A stretch of 64,000 bases of DNA, from positions 2,604,001 to 2,668,000 of the forward strand of contig CAVUMX010000001.1 of the NCBI GenBank assembly GCA_963742725.1, written 5' to 3'. How positions within the stretch are numbered: position 1 is the first letter of the stretch; the number at the start of each line of letters is the position of its first letter. The position numbers and the translations under genes were made by a program. The DNA is from CAVVAL01 sp963742725. GTDB taxonomy: Bacteria > Actinomycetota > Actinomycetes > Mycobacteriales > Cryptosporangiaceae. Positions 36,563 to 44,487 of this stretch are shown in pieces. The notes beneath the pieces were generated by a model, which saw only the letters and a list, made by a program, of their open reading frames with translations, ran no database searches and was not told where the DNA came from.

Positions 36563-38089
36563 ATGCATCTCCGCCGCCGTGCTGTCGTCGCCGCGGCCCT
36601 ACTGGGCCTACTCGCTCCGACGGTCGCCGCCGTGCCCGCGCAGGCCGACGCTGGCAACAACTCGTCCCGCAAGCTGCGAGCCGCCGTGAATGCGGACGGC
36701 GTGTTCCGGCACCTCTGGGCGCTGGAGGCGATCGGTCGCATCAGCGACGGCACTCGGGTGTCCGGCACGAAGGGGTACGACCGGTCGGCCCTGTACGCCG
36801 AGGCGCTGTTCCGGCTCGCGGGCTACAAGGTGAGCAAGCAGACCTTCACGTTCAAGGCGTTCCGTGGCCTCGAACCGTCCGTGGCGAAGCAGACCGCGCC
36901 CGGCACCGCACGTGACCTCGAACACAACATGCTGAGCTACTCGGGCAGCGGCGACGTGACCGCCGCCGTGAGCGTGCCCAGCGGCTCGCCGCTCGGCTGT
37001 GAGGCCGCCGACTTCGCCGGCTTCCCCGCAGGCGGGATCGCGCTCATCAGCCGCGGCACCTGCACGTTCGCGATCAAGGCGACCAACGCCCAGGCCGCCG
37101 GTGCCACCGCGGTCGTCGTCTACAACAACGCCGCCGGCGAGCTGGCCGGCACGCTCGGCGAGGCGTTCACCCTAGACCTGCCCGTCGTCGGCGTGACGCA
37201 GGCGCTGGGGCAGGAGCTGGTCGGGCTGGTCCCGCAGGGCCTCACGCTCAACGTCAAGACCAAGACCTTCCGCGGGGACGCGGAGACCACGAACATCTTC
37301 GCCGAGTCGCGCACCGGCGACCCGAACAACGTGGTGATGGCGGGCGCGCACCTCGACTCGGTGTGGCAGGGCCCGGGCATCAACGACAACGGCACAGGCT
37401 CGGCGTCGATCCTGGAGATCGCCCTCCAGATGCGGAACGTCAAGCCGACGAACAAGGTGCGGTTCGCGCTCTGGGGCGCCGAGGAGTCCGGCCTGATCGG
37501 CTCGACCAAGTACATCGAGCAGCTGCCGCAGGCCGAGCGCGACAAGATCGCCCTGTACCTCAACTTCGACATGGTCGGATCGCCGAACTACGTCCGGTTC
37601 GTCTACGACGGCGACAACTCGGCGTTCCCGCCCGGCCCCGGTTCCGCTGAGGGCCCGCCCGGGTCCGGCGCCATCGAGAAGCTGTTCCACGACTACTTCA
37701 AGTCGGTCGGACTGGTGTCCGCCGAGACCGCGTTCTCCGGACGGTCGGACTACGGACCGTTCATCGCCGAGGGCGTCGACATCCCGGCTGGTGGCCTGTT
37801 CACCGGTGCCGAGGGCGTCAAGACGCAGGCGCAGGCCGACGCGTTCGGCGGTACCGCGGGCCAGCCGTACGACGCCTGCTACCACAAGGCGTGCGACGGC
37901 ATCCGCAACGTGAGCCGCAAGGCCATCGACCAGATGGTGGACGCCATCGCGCACGCCGTCATCACGTACGCATACGACACCAGCAGCGTCAACGGCCCCG
38001 GCGGTGCGGCCGGTCCGGACAACCCGAACGGCGCCACGAGCGACAGCGGCGGCGGCCTGCACGCCGACGACCACGACGCGGTCGCGTAG
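36563..38089 (+). CDS. Secreted M28-family zinc aminopeptidase with PA domain
   Basis: 508 residues from ATG 36563 (GGAGGA 6 nt upstream). The signal peptide runs to about residue 30 (LRRRAVVAAALLGLLAPTVAAVPAQA). A PA insert occupies residues ~140-240 (GIALISRGTCTFAIKATNAQAAGATAVVVYNN). The peptidase domain has the dinuclear zinc ligands: His and Asp in AGAHLDSVWQGPGINDNGTGSA, Glu-Glu in WGAEESGLIGS, Asp in LNFDMVGSPN and His in DACYHKACD. It resembles the Streptomyces griseus aminopeptidase/ywaD group. The C-terminal ~40 residues are Gly/Asn/Ser-rich and may be a linker. A hairpin terminator follows 11 bp after the stop. Confidence 0.93.
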   Translation: MHLRRRAVVAAALLGLLAPTVAAVPAQADAGNNSSRKLRAAVNADGVFRHLWALEAIGRISDGTRVSGTKGYDRSALYAEALFRLAGYKVSKQTFTFKAFRGLEPSVAKQTAPGTARDLEHNMLSYSGSGDVTAAVSVPSGSPLGCEAADFAGFPAGGIALISRGTCTFAIKATNAQAAGATAVVVYNNAAGELAGTLGEAFTLDLPVVGVTQALGQELVGLVPQGLTLNVKTKTFRGDAETTNIFAESRTGDPNNVVMAGAHLDSVWQGPGINDNGTGSASILEIALQMRNVKPTNKVRFALWGAEESGLIGSTKYIEQLPQAERDKIALYLNFDMVGSPNYVRFVYDGDNSAFPPGPGSAEGPPGSGAIEKLFHDYFKSVGLVSAETAFSGRSDYGPFIAEGVDIPAGGLFTGAEGVKTQAQADAFGGTAGQPYDACYHKACDGIRNVSRKAIDQMVDAIAHAVITYAYDTSSVNGPGGAAGPDNPNGATSDSGGGLHADDHDAVA

Positions 38090-38100
38090 CTCACCCTCGG

Positions 38101-38135
38101 ATCTGGGCGACATCCTCGCGTGATGTCGCCCAGAT
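38101..38135. terminator. Bidirectional hairpin between peptidase and DUF1737 gene
   Basis: Perfect 14-bp arms ATCTGGGCGACATC (38101-38114 and 38122-38135) with a 7-nt loop, between two convergent genes. Confidence 0.8.
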
Positions 38136-38149
38136 CTGGGATCGGCCGG

Positions 38150-38347
38150 CTACTTCCAGCGGCCAGCCGCGTAGGCGGGCAGCACCAGCGCCTGCGCGAC
38201 GATCGTCTTCTCGCCGTCGTAGGTAAGTGCAGGCGAGCCGTACAGGTCGTACCCCTCGTTGATCGCGGCACTGACCCGCGCCGCGAAGTCCGCGTCGTCG
38301 GGGCCGGTCACCAGCAGGTACCGCGATCGCTCTCTGACGTGCTCCAT
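38150..38347 (-). CDS. DUF1737-family small protein
   Basis: 65 residues from ATG 38347; GGAGGAAAGG 8 nt upstream is a strong ribosome site. The sequence SRYLLVTGPDDADFAARVSAAINEGYDLYGSPALTYDGE then IVAQALVLP is the complete DUF1737 pattern (YxLxTGPDDxxFxxRVxxAxxxGYxLYGxPxxTxxxxxVxxAQAxV). It is soluble, with no known function. It converges with the M28 peptidase gene. Just upstream is a tRNA 3'-end remnant. Confidence 0.9.
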   Translation of the reverse strand: MEHVRERSRYLLVTGPDDADFAARVSAAINEGYDLYGSPALTYDGEKTIVAQALVLPAYAAGRWK

Positions 38348-38382
38348 CCGTTACCTTTCCTCCCACGTGAGGTCCACCACGG

Positions 38383-38411
38383 TAGGGGTTCGAATCTCGT
38401 CGCGGGAGCCA
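38383..38411 (+). pseudogene. tRNA 3'-end remnant (T-arm, acceptor strand and CCA)
   Basis: The text TAGGGGTTCGAATCTCGT resembles a T-arm (loop TTCGAAT, imperfect stem) and is followed directly by CGCGGGA, a discriminator G and CCA, the layout of a tRNA 3' end. The 50 bp upstream have no matching acceptor, D-arm or anticodon arm, and run into the DUF1737 gene's ribosome site. It therefore looks like the leftover 3' part of a tRNA gene, 24 bp before intact tRNA-Thr. Confidence 0.5.
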
Positions 38412-38435
38412 GGTACACTCATCGTCGCGGTACCC

Positions 38436-38511
38436 GCCGCCTTAGCTCAGTCGGCAGAGCGGCTCACTCGTAATGAGCAGGTCATCGGTTCGATTCCGAT
38501 AGGCGGCTCCA
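38436..38511 (+). tRNA. tRNA-Thr (anticodon CGU)
   Basis: Acceptor GCCGCCT (38436-38442) pairs with AGGCGGC (38501-38507). The D-arm is GCTC..GAGC, the anticodon stem GCTCA/TGAGC with loop CTCGTAA giving anticodon CGT (reads ACG, Thr), and the T-arm carries GGTTCGATTCC. Discriminator T at 38508 and an encoded CCA (38509-38511). A strong terminator follows at 38527. Confidence 0.95.
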
Positions 38512-38526
38512 CCCGGAGCAGCGGAA

Positions 38527-38552
38527 ACGGCCCCCGGACACCCGGGGGCCGT
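38527..38552 (+). terminator. Terminator after tRNA-Thr
   Basis: Perfect arms ACGGCCCCCGG (38527-38537) and complement (38542-38552) with a 4-nt loop, 15 bp after the tRNA. Confidence 0.85.
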
Positions 38553-38617
38553 TCTCGTCACGTCCCCGGGAACACCCCCGGCCCGCTCGGCCCCCGTCCG
38601 ACCGTTCATATAGTCAC

Positions 38618-39229
38618 GTGGTGAACCTGGAGCAGGTCCGGCTGGCGTATGCGTCCGTCGCAGATCTCTACATCGAGCTGTTCGGCACAAGCCAGCAGGT
38701 GCACGCCGACGACCTCGCCTTCATCGGGCGGCATCTGGCGGGCCGACCTGGCACGGTGCTCGATCTGGGCTGCGGGCCTGGACATATCACCGGGTACCTT
38801 CGCTCGCTGGGCGTCGACGCGACGGGAATCGACATGGTCCCCGAGTTCATCGCCCATGCGCGGGCGGCCCACCCGGGCGGCAGGTACCAACTCGGGTCGA
38901 TAGCGAACCTCGACGTTGCCGACCACTCCATCGCCGGCATCCTGGCGTGGTACTCGTTGATCCATCTACCACCGCAGAAACTCGACGGCGTGCTCGCTGA
39001 GTTCCGGCGAGCAGTGGCCCCGGCCGGTTCGGTCGTGCTCGGTCTCTTCGACGGTGACGAGGTCGCCGCCTTCGACCACAAGGTCGTGACCGCCTATCGC
39101 TGGCCCGTCGACGAGTTCTCGGAGCGACTGACGCGGGCCGGCTTCACGGAGGTCGAGCGCCTGCAGCGCCCCCGCGAAGGCGATCGTCGGCCGCACGCCG
39201 CCATCGCGGCAATCGCAACCCCGGTGTGA
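38618..39229 (+). CDS. SAM-dependent class I methyltransferase
   Basis: 203 residues from GTG 38618 or the adjacent GTG 38621. SAM motif I is VLDLGCGPGHITGYLRSLG; motif II acidic residue in ATGIDMVPEFIAHA; later SIANLDVADHSIAGILAWYSLIHLPPQKL (motif III/IV) and a VAPAGSVVLGLFDGD segment. The fold is complete and soluble. The acceptor substrate cannot be told; it resembles small-molecule methyltransferases. It lies alone between the tRNA terminator and a lipoprotein gene. Confidence 0.88.
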   Translation: MVNLEQVRLAYASVADLYIELFGTSQQVHADDLAFIGRHLAGRPGTVLDLGCGPGHITGYLRSLGVDATGIDMVPEFIAHARAAHPGGRYQLGSIANLDVADHSIAGILAWYSLIHLPPQKLDGVLAEFRRAVAPAGSVVLGLFDGDEVAAFDHKVVTAYRWPVDEFSERLTRAGFTEVERLQRPREGDRRPHAAIAAIATPV

Positions 39230-39328
39230 GCTGAGTCCGCGTTCGAACGCCGATCGCCCGAACGGGCAGGGTCGACGGCCGTCGGGGATGCCCGACGAGG
39301 ATGGTTCTGACCTGCGAATGCCCCTACC

Positions 39329-39910
39329 GTGCTCCGCGTGAAGAAGATCCTCGTGGCCGCTGCTGCGGCACTCGCACTGTTGACCGTGACCGGATGCGGC
39401 GATGACGCCGCCGACGTGACCGCCGCCGCGGCCGACCGCGAAGCCGGCCCCGCCGAGGGCGGCGACGACAACGCGCCCTGTGACCTGATCGAAGCTGCCG
39501 AGGTGACGGCAGTCCTCGGCGAGACGCCGGAGCCGCAGGGCAACACGGCCAACCCGAGCGGCCAGGTGTGCCTGTGGGACGGCGCCGATGACAAGCAGAG
39601 CCTGTGGTTGCAACTGTTGGCGCCCCGGTCGAACCCGGAGCAGAACCTCAACGGCTACGGCTGGACCGCGGAGACGTTCACCCGGTGGGCCGACAGCGAG
39701 GCCGAGCCTGTCGACGGCCTCGGGGATGAGGCGATCTACCAGGCGAAGGACGAGCTCGGCGGCGGCAAGGTGTTCGCCCTCTCCGTCCTGCACCACGGCG
39801 AGCGGGTGTTCCAGCTCCGACACGAGGTGAAGGGCGCCGACGGCTCCGAGGCCGACGCCACCCTCGACAAGCTCCGACCCCTCGCCGCGAAGATCGTCGA
39901 ACGGCACTGA
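39329..39910 (+). CDS. Putative secreted lipoprotein (DUF3558-like)
   Basis: 193 residues from GTG 39329; GTG 39338 is an alternative. The signal peptide KKILVAAAAALALLTVTGC ends in the lipobox VTGC, followed by an Asp/Ala-rich linker. The body begins APCDLIEAAEVTAVLGETPEP and has a second Cys in GQVCLWDG, the typical two-Cys arrangement of actinobacterial DUF3558 lipoproteins, then GLGDEAIYQ. It probably sits on the outer face of the membrane. The function of this family is not established. Confidence 0.82.
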   Translation: MLRVKKILVAAAAALALLTVTGCGDDAADVTAAAADREAGPAEGGDDNAPCDLIEAAEVTAVLGETPEPQGNTANPSGQVCLWDGADDKQSLWLQLLAPRSNPEQNLNGYGWTAETFTRWADSEAEPVDGLGDEAIYQAKDELGGGKVFALSVLHHGERVFQLRHEVKGADGSEADATLDKLRPLAAKIVERH

Positions 39911-39942
39911 GCGCGCGAGCGGGGCTGGGCCATGATTGCGAA

Positions 39943-40521
39943 GTGACCGAGCACCCCCTCGCCGCGCTGGACTTCGACCTGTTCATTCTGGCTGGGGACG
40001 AGCGCGTTCCGTGGCTCGGCCAGTGCACCGGCTCGCCGGACCCGGTTGAGGTCGACATCGGGTACGGCGAGCCGCAGGCTGGCGCGGCATGGTGTGTGGT
40101 GACCACCGAACGGCGCCAGGGCGAGCGGTTCGAGGCGGTGGGGGGTGCGCTTCCGCGCACGGTCGAGATGGCCGCGGCGGATGTCGTGTTCTCACTTCTG
40201 CTGGGTCAGGCTGCCGCTCCGGCAGGGCTGTCGTGCAGCGGGGACGACGTTCAGCAGTGGGGTAAGGACGTGTTGGGCGTCGCCCGCGAATCGGTCGAGG
40301 CGTTCCGGGTGCCTGGCCGTGGGTGGAATCGCCATCCGCTCCACGTTCGCGGCGAACGCGGGGAACCGTTTGCGCTGTGGCTCCATGAGCGAGCCGAGGG
40401 CTACGCCGGAGTCGCCGATCTGGGGTCGTACCTGATCGCGGTCCGTGGCAGCCTGCCGTCGCCGCGACGCTGGACGCTGGACGTTCTGAGCCCCGATGAG
40501 GCTCGCCGGTCACTGACCTAG
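39943..40521 (+). CDS. Hypothetical protein
   Basis: 192 residues from GTG 39943. A soluble protein with no signal peptide and no membrane helix; it starts MTEHPLAALDFDLFILAGDERVPWLGQ. It has alternating beta-like segments (GAAWCVVTTERRQG, PFALWLHERAEGY, SYLIAVRGSLP). The long Trp-rich pattern with even spacing suggests an all-beta domain. I do not recognise it. It follows the lipoprotein by 32 bp and converges with the acetyltransferase gene. Confidence 0.72.
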   Translation: MTEHPLAALDFDLFILAGDERVPWLGQCTGSPDPVEVDIGYGEPQAGAAWCVVTTERRQGERFEAVGGALPRTVEMAAADVVFSLLLGQAAAPAGLSCSGDDVQQWGKDVLGVARESVEAFRVPGRGWNRHPLHVRGERGEPFALWLHERAEGYAGVADLGSYLIAVRGSLPSPRRWTLDVLSPDEARRSLT

Positions 40522-40546
40522 CCACCCGGGGCGCCTGGCGCCGGTT

Positions 40547-41008
40547 CTAGAGTTCGATCCAGTAGCGCCGGGCGGGGCCGAACTTGGTCTCTCGGACACA
40601 CTCGAAGACGCCGCCGCAGCGTTCGATCGCCTTCGCTGATGCGTGGTTCTCGACGGCGCAGACGGCCAGCACGCGGTCCAGGCCGAGCGACCGTGCCTCG
40701 TCGAGCATCTGGCGCACCGCCCAGGTGGCCAGCCCGCGTCGGCGCGCGGACGGTCGGATGCCGTACCCGATGTTGCCGGCCCACCGCACGTAGTCGCTGG
40801 TGCCGTGCCGCAGCGCGATCCCGCCCAGCACGCGTTCGTCCTCGACGATCCATCGATACACGCAAGGCGCGGTCCACGCCGGGTCCGACCGCGTTGTCAG
40901 CCGCGCCACCCAGTCCGCGAACCCGGCCGGTGAATCCACCTCGTCGGACGGGTCCAGCCCGAAGCCGTCCTCGTGCTGCCCGGGACCCCACTCCGCGTGC
41001 GCCTCCAA
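40547..41008 (-). CDS. GNAT N-acetyltransferase with disrupted 5' end
   Basis: 153 residues in the open frame, starting at TTG 41008 (LEAHAEWGPGQHEDGFGL). The acetyl-CoA motif A is clear: YGIRPSARRRGLATWAVRQMLDEAR, with RVLAVCAVENHASAKAIERCGG after it. Upstream, an ATG at 41042 opens MPELIAPAVRL in another frame. In this family that N-terminus normally continues into the LEAHAEW segment with about four more residues (roughly HAAW), so a deletion of about 11 bp appears to have broken the frame. Either the gene is inactivated or a shorter protein is made from the TTG, for which no ribosome site is visible. Confidence 0.75.
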   Translation of the reverse strand: MEAHAEWGPGQHEDGFGLDPSDEVDSPAGFADWVARLTTRSDPAWTAPCVYRWIVEDERVLGGIALRHGTSDYVRWAGNIGYGIRPSARRRGLATWAVRQMLDEARSLGLDRVLAVCAVENHASAKAIERCGGVFECVRETKFGPARRYWIEL

Positions 41009-41188
41009 CCAGGCGGACGGCGGGTGCGATCAGCTCGGGCATCCGGCGACGATAACGACGAGAACGTGCCGACATCGGCGGCGGCGTTCGGCCTCACCGT
41101 TCGAGGCCAGCCGCACTCGCCTTGGGTGTTGCGAGGGCCGTGCATCATGGCGCTCACGTCCGTCGGCAGCGTCCACAAGGGGTCAACC

Positions 41189-42523
41189 GTGCAGCCACTT
41201 TCCGTCCCGCCGCTCCGCCGTGTGCTGCCCTTCGCCGCGGCCGCGATGTCGCTCGGCGTAGCGGCAGGCGCTCTGGTCATCGCCGCCCCTGCTCACGCGG
41301 CCGCTGCCTCGGCCATTGTCGCGGACAATCGCCTCGTCTACCGCGCGGCGCCCGGACAGGTGAACAACCTGACCATCGACTGGGCGGCCCCGGGGAAGTA
41401 CCGCGTCAAGGACTCCGTGCCGATCACCGCGGGCCCCGGCTGCGCTGCGCAGCCAGGGAGCGCCACAGAAGTGCTGTGCACGGTGCCGTCGCGATTCGAC
41501 GTCGACGTGGACGACCTGAACGACACCGTGCTGGTGAGTGGGCAGCCGCAGGGTTTCAGCTGGATCCAGGGCGGTGCCGGCAACGACGTCATCAAGGGCG
41601 GCGAAGGGCGCGACTTCCTCGACGGTGGGCCGGGCGGCGATGCGATCTCCGGCGGCAGCGGTGACTATGACGTCGTGTCCTACGCAGACCGCACGAACAT
41701 CGTGGTCGCCGACCTCGATGGGCAAGCTGGGGACGACGGCGAGACCGGCGAGGGCGACTCACTCGCCATCGACATCGAGCACCTCGATGGCGGTGGCGCT
41801 GCCGACATCCTCGTCGGCAACAGTCTCGCCAACACGATCTTCGGCGGCGCGGGCAACGACATCATCAACGGGGCCGGCGGCGGCGACTTCATCGACGGGC
41901 AGGCCGGCGACGACCACATCTTCGGTGGTTCCGGCGACGACCCCGAACTGAACGGCGGCACCGGGAACGACGTCATCAAGGGTGAGGCGGGCAACGACGG
42001 CATCGTTCCGGCCGAGGGAGACGACCGGGGCGAGGGTGGTCCGGGCGACGACAGCCTCGTGTCCAGCCCCGGCGCCGACACGATGCTGGGCGGGCCAGGC
42101 CGCGACAACGCGTCGTACAGGTTTCACGGCGCGGCCATCATCGCCGACCTCGACGGGCAGTCCGGCGACGACGGCGCGCCCTCGGAAGGCGACACCCTCG
42201 GCGCCGACATCGAGGATCTCACGGGCACCGATTACAACGACGCCCTCACCGGCAACGACTCCGCCAACATGATCGACGGCGTGGGAGGAGCCGACATGGT
42301 CCTCGGTCTCGGCGGCCGCGACGAGATCGACGCCAGCGGCTTCGTCAGCGGAGGCGACGGCAACGACACCATCCAAGGCGCGCAGCGGGCCGACACGCTG
42401 AAGGGCGACTCAGGTGACGATGTCCTTCGTGGCGGTGCTGGGGACGATTACCTCGACGGCGGACCCGATCACGACAAGTGCCATCCCGAGGCGGACGGTG
42501 GGTCCGTGCGGGCCTGCGAGTAG
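41189..42523 (+). CDS. Secreted RTX-type calcium-binding repeat protein
   Basis: About 444 residues. GTG 41189 is chosen because AAGGGG lies 6 nt upstream and a signal peptide follows at once (PPLRRVLPFAAAAMSLGVAAGALVIAAPAHA). A ~90-residue beta-like domain with two Cys precedes RTX nonapeptides of the GGxGxDxxx type (GGAGNDVIKGGEGRDFLDGGPGGDAISGG; GGAGNDIINGAGGGDFIDG; GGAGDDYLDGGPDHDKC). Two related modules, VVADLDGQAGDDG..EGDSL and IIADLDGQSGDDG..EGDTL, separate the repeat blocks. Ca2+ would fold these as parallel beta rolls outside the cell. It has no catalytic domain, so it may be a structural or adhesive surface protein. Confidence 0.88.
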   Translation: MQPLSVPPLRRVLPFAAAAMSLGVAAGALVIAAPAHAAAASAIVADNRLVYRAAPGQVNNLTIDWAAPGKYRVKDSVPITAGPGCAAQPGSATEVLCTVPSRFDVDVDDLNDTVLVSGQPQGFSWIQGGAGNDVIKGGEGRDFLDGGPGGDAISGGSGDYDVVSYADRTNIVVADLDGQAGDDGETGEGDSLAIDIEHLDGGGAADILVGNSLANTIFGGAGNDIINGAGGGDFIDGQAGDDHIFGGSGDDPELNGGTGNDVIKGEAGNDGIVPAEGDDRGEGGPGDDSLVSSPGADTMLGGPGRDNASYRFHGAAIIADLDGQSGDDGAPSEGDTLGADIEDLTGTDYNDALTGNDSANMIDGVGGADMVLGLGGRDEIDASGFVSGGDGNDTIQGAQRADTLKGDSGDDVLRGGAGDDYLDGGPDHDKCHPEADGGSVRACE

Positions 42524-42545
42524 CCCTGGGCCTGGGGCGCGCCGG

Positions 42546-42974
42546 TCAGCTGCGGCGGGCGTTCGGGCGGGTCCGCGCCGCGGGTTCGGCGGCCTTGGCG
42601 GCCTCCGCGCGCTGGTCCTGGATTCGCCGCTGCTCGCGCTTCACCTCGGTACGCGTCGCGCGCTCACGCGTGAGCCACTCCGGCGGGTCGGCGACGAGGG
42701 CCGCGATCTCCGCGGTCGTGAGCGCTTCCGTGATGCCCCCGCGTGCCAGGCCGCTGTTCGTCACCCGCAGCCGTGCGGCGACGACGTTCCGCGGGTGCGG
42801 ACCGTCCCGGCGCAGGTCGGCGAGCCACTGCGGCGGGTTTCGCTGCAGCTCGGCCAGTTCCTCGCGGGACACCACGCCCTCCTGGAACTCCGGCGGCGTG
42901 GCCGGCAGGTACACGTCGAGCTTCGCAGCCGCCGTGGCGGGCTTCATCACCTGGGACTTCTTGGGCTTGCTCAC
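42546..42974 (-). CDS. DUF5997-family protein
   Basis: 142 residues from GTG 42974. The basic N-terminus (SKPKKSQVMKPATAAAKL) is followed by DVYLPATPPEFQEGVVSREELAELQRNPPQWLADLRRDGPHPR, VVAARLRVTNSGLARGGI and a charged helical C-terminus. This matches DUF5997 as I know it. In actinobacteria it is typically encoded opposite an HTH-less LysR substrate-binding protein, exactly as here, with 105 bp between the two starts. It may bind nucleic acid given its basic ends; this is inference. Confidence 0.82.
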   Translation of the reverse strand: MSKPKKSQVMKPATAAAKLDVYLPATPPEFQEGVVSREELAELQRNPPQWLADLRRDGPHPRNVVAARLRVTNSGLARGGITEALTTAEIAALVADPPEWLTRERATRTEVKREQRRIQDQRAEAAKAAEPAARTRPNARRS

Positions 42975-43079
42975 CGGATCAGGGTAACGACCCGGGCATC
43001 GGCAGGCACATCGCCCGGACCGGCGCCCGGTACCCTGACGGCGCCGGCGCCCCCAGCCGGTCGATGCTTCGGAGGTAGC

Positions 43080-43775
43080 GTGCCCGTCCCCGAGGATCGC
43101 CGTGCCACGACGTTCCGCCTGCTGATCGTCCCCGGTGTCACCGTGGCCAAGTGGAGCCGCATGTGGTCCGAGCGGCTGCCGGGGGTGGACCTGAAGCTGG
43201 TGCCCGCCGAGGCAGCCCAGGCCGCCGCGCAGCTCCCCGCACAGGCCGACGCCGGCCTCGTCCGGCTGCCGGTCGACCAGGACACGTTCCACGCCATCCC
43301 GCTGTACACCGAGGCGACGGTCGTCGTGGTTCCGAAGGATCACGCTCTCGCCGCGGCCGACGAGGTGACCGTCGCGGATCTGGCCGGCGAGACGCTGTGG
43401 CGGCCCCTGGACGACGTGCTCGCCTGGACAGGAGCGGCGGCCGCGGATCGCCCCGCCACGACGGCTGCCGCTGTCGAACTGGTGGCGGCGGGCGTCGGCG
43501 TTCTCGTCGTGCCGCAGTCCCTCGCCCGCACCCACCACCGCCGCGACCTGACCTACCGCGTGGTCACCGACGCCCCGACGTCGTCGGTCGCGCTCGTGTG
43601 GGTGCGCGACCGGCACACCGACCTGGTCGAGGAGATGATCGGGATCGTCCGTGGCCGGACCGCGAACAGCACGCGCGGGCGCGCCCAGACGCCCGAACCG
43701 AAACCGGCCAAGAGCGCCCCCAAGCGGACCAGCGCACGGCGCACCGGCACGAACCCGCGGCGTCGGGGACGGTAG
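43080..43775 (+). CDS. LysR-type substrate-binding domain protein lacking the HTH
   Basis: 231 residues from GTG 43080 with GGAGG 4 nt upstream. The sequence is a LysR effector domain: FRLLIVPGVTVAKWSRMWSERLPGVDLKLVP, DAGLVRLPVDQDTFHAIPLYTEATVVVVPKDHALAA, VAAGVGVLVVPQSLARTHH. No N-terminal winged helix exists upstream. The C-terminus is a basic tail (KPAKSAPKRTSARRTGTNPRRRGR). It is divergent from the DUF5997 gene. It may be a regulator that binds a small ligand and acts through a partner, possibly DUF5997. This is inference from gene pairing. Confidence 0.85.
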   Translation: MPVPEDRRATTFRLLIVPGVTVAKWSRMWSERLPGVDLKLVPAEAAQAAAQLPAQADAGLVRLPVDQDTFHAIPLYTEATVVVVPKDHALAAADEVTVADLAGETLWRPLDDVLAWTGAAAADRPATTAAAVELVAAGVGVLVVPQSLARTHHRRDLTYRVVTDAPTSSVALVWVRDRHTDLVEEMIGIVRGRTANSTRGRAQTPEPKPAKSAPKRTSARRTGTNPRRRGR

Positions 43776-43853
43776 TTACCGGGCGCGGCGCCAGCGCCAG
43801 CCGGCGTACGCGACCGCCGCCGCGCCGACCAGGGCGGCGCGGGCGCGGTTCAC
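43776..43853 (-). CDS. Possible 25-residue membrane micropeptide
   Basis: GTG 43853 overlaps the TGA of the upstream gene (GTGA). The frame encodes 25 residues: MNRARAALVGAAAVAYAG followed by WRWRRAR. That is a short hydrophobic helix with a strongly basic end, a plausible membrane peptide. Its TAA starts immediately after the convergent LysR-type gene's stop. Seen: overlap and composition. Inferred: that it is made. There is no independent ribosome site. Confidence 0.35.
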   Translation of the reverse strand: MNRARAALVGAAAVAYAGWRWRRAR

Positions 43854-44455
43854 GGTCTGGGCGTGCCGTTCCAGCGCCACTTCGTCAGCCGTGCGCGGCC
43901 GGGCAGTTCGATCCGCCCGGTGCACCACTGGAGGGCGAGCCACGGATCGGTGTCGGCGGGCGCATCCGGGAACAGGCGTTCCAACACGTGGGCGCAGACG
44001 TCGGCGGGCGGCTCCCAGTCGATCGGGAGCCCTTCGGTGATGTCGTCGAGGTGGACGAACGATTCGACGATGCCCATCGCGGCGAAGCCATCGGGGTCGG
44101 AGACACCGTACGGGTGGTACGAGCGGACGTCCGGCGACGCCGTCCGCGCCATCGCGGCGAGAAATGCGCCGCAGGCCTGGTACATCTCGACCAGGCCGGC
44201 GGCGCCGACCTCGGGATCCGCGAAGACCGTGTTCGGCGGCCCGCCCGGTCGCCGCTTGTCGAACAGGAACGCGACGTACCTGTCCGGGGTCGGGACCGCG
44301 ATCTGCCCCGCGTACGCGAACAGGCAGTCGGCCACGTGCTCGACCGTCTCCCAGCGGGTCCACTCCAGACTGCCGGCATTCGCGTGCCACTCCGCGTCGG
44401 GCACCCTGGCGAGGGTGGCAGCGGTGAAGTCCAGCGCCTGTTCGAGATCGCCCAT
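43850..44455 (-). CDS. DinB-like / mycothiol-dependent maleylpyruvate isomerase-family protein
   Basis: 201 residues from ATG 44455. Helical-bundle features: LEQALDFTAATLARVPDAEW, SLEWTRWETVEHVADCLFAYAGQIA with the metal-type His, then GIVESFVHLDDITEGLPIDWEPP, which carries the second His in the position typical of the MDMPI/DinB N-terminal domain, and ALQWCTGRIELPGR near the end. Such proteins use a bound metal and mycothiol in thiol transfer or isomerisation; the reaction here is not known. Its stop overlaps the micropeptide GTG. Confidence 0.85.
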   Translation of the reverse strand: MGDLEQALDFTAATLARVPDAEWHANAGSLEWTRWETVEHVADCLFAYAGQIAVPTPDRYVAFLFDKRRPGGPPNTVFADPEVGAAGLVEMYQACGAFLAAMARTASPDVRSYHPYGVSDPDGFAAMGIVESFVHLDDITEGLPIDWEPPADVCAHVLERLFPDAPADTDPWLALQWCTGRIELPGRARLTKWRWNGTPRP

Positions 44456-44487
44456 GGCCTGGACCGTAGCAACGGCCGGCGACTGAA

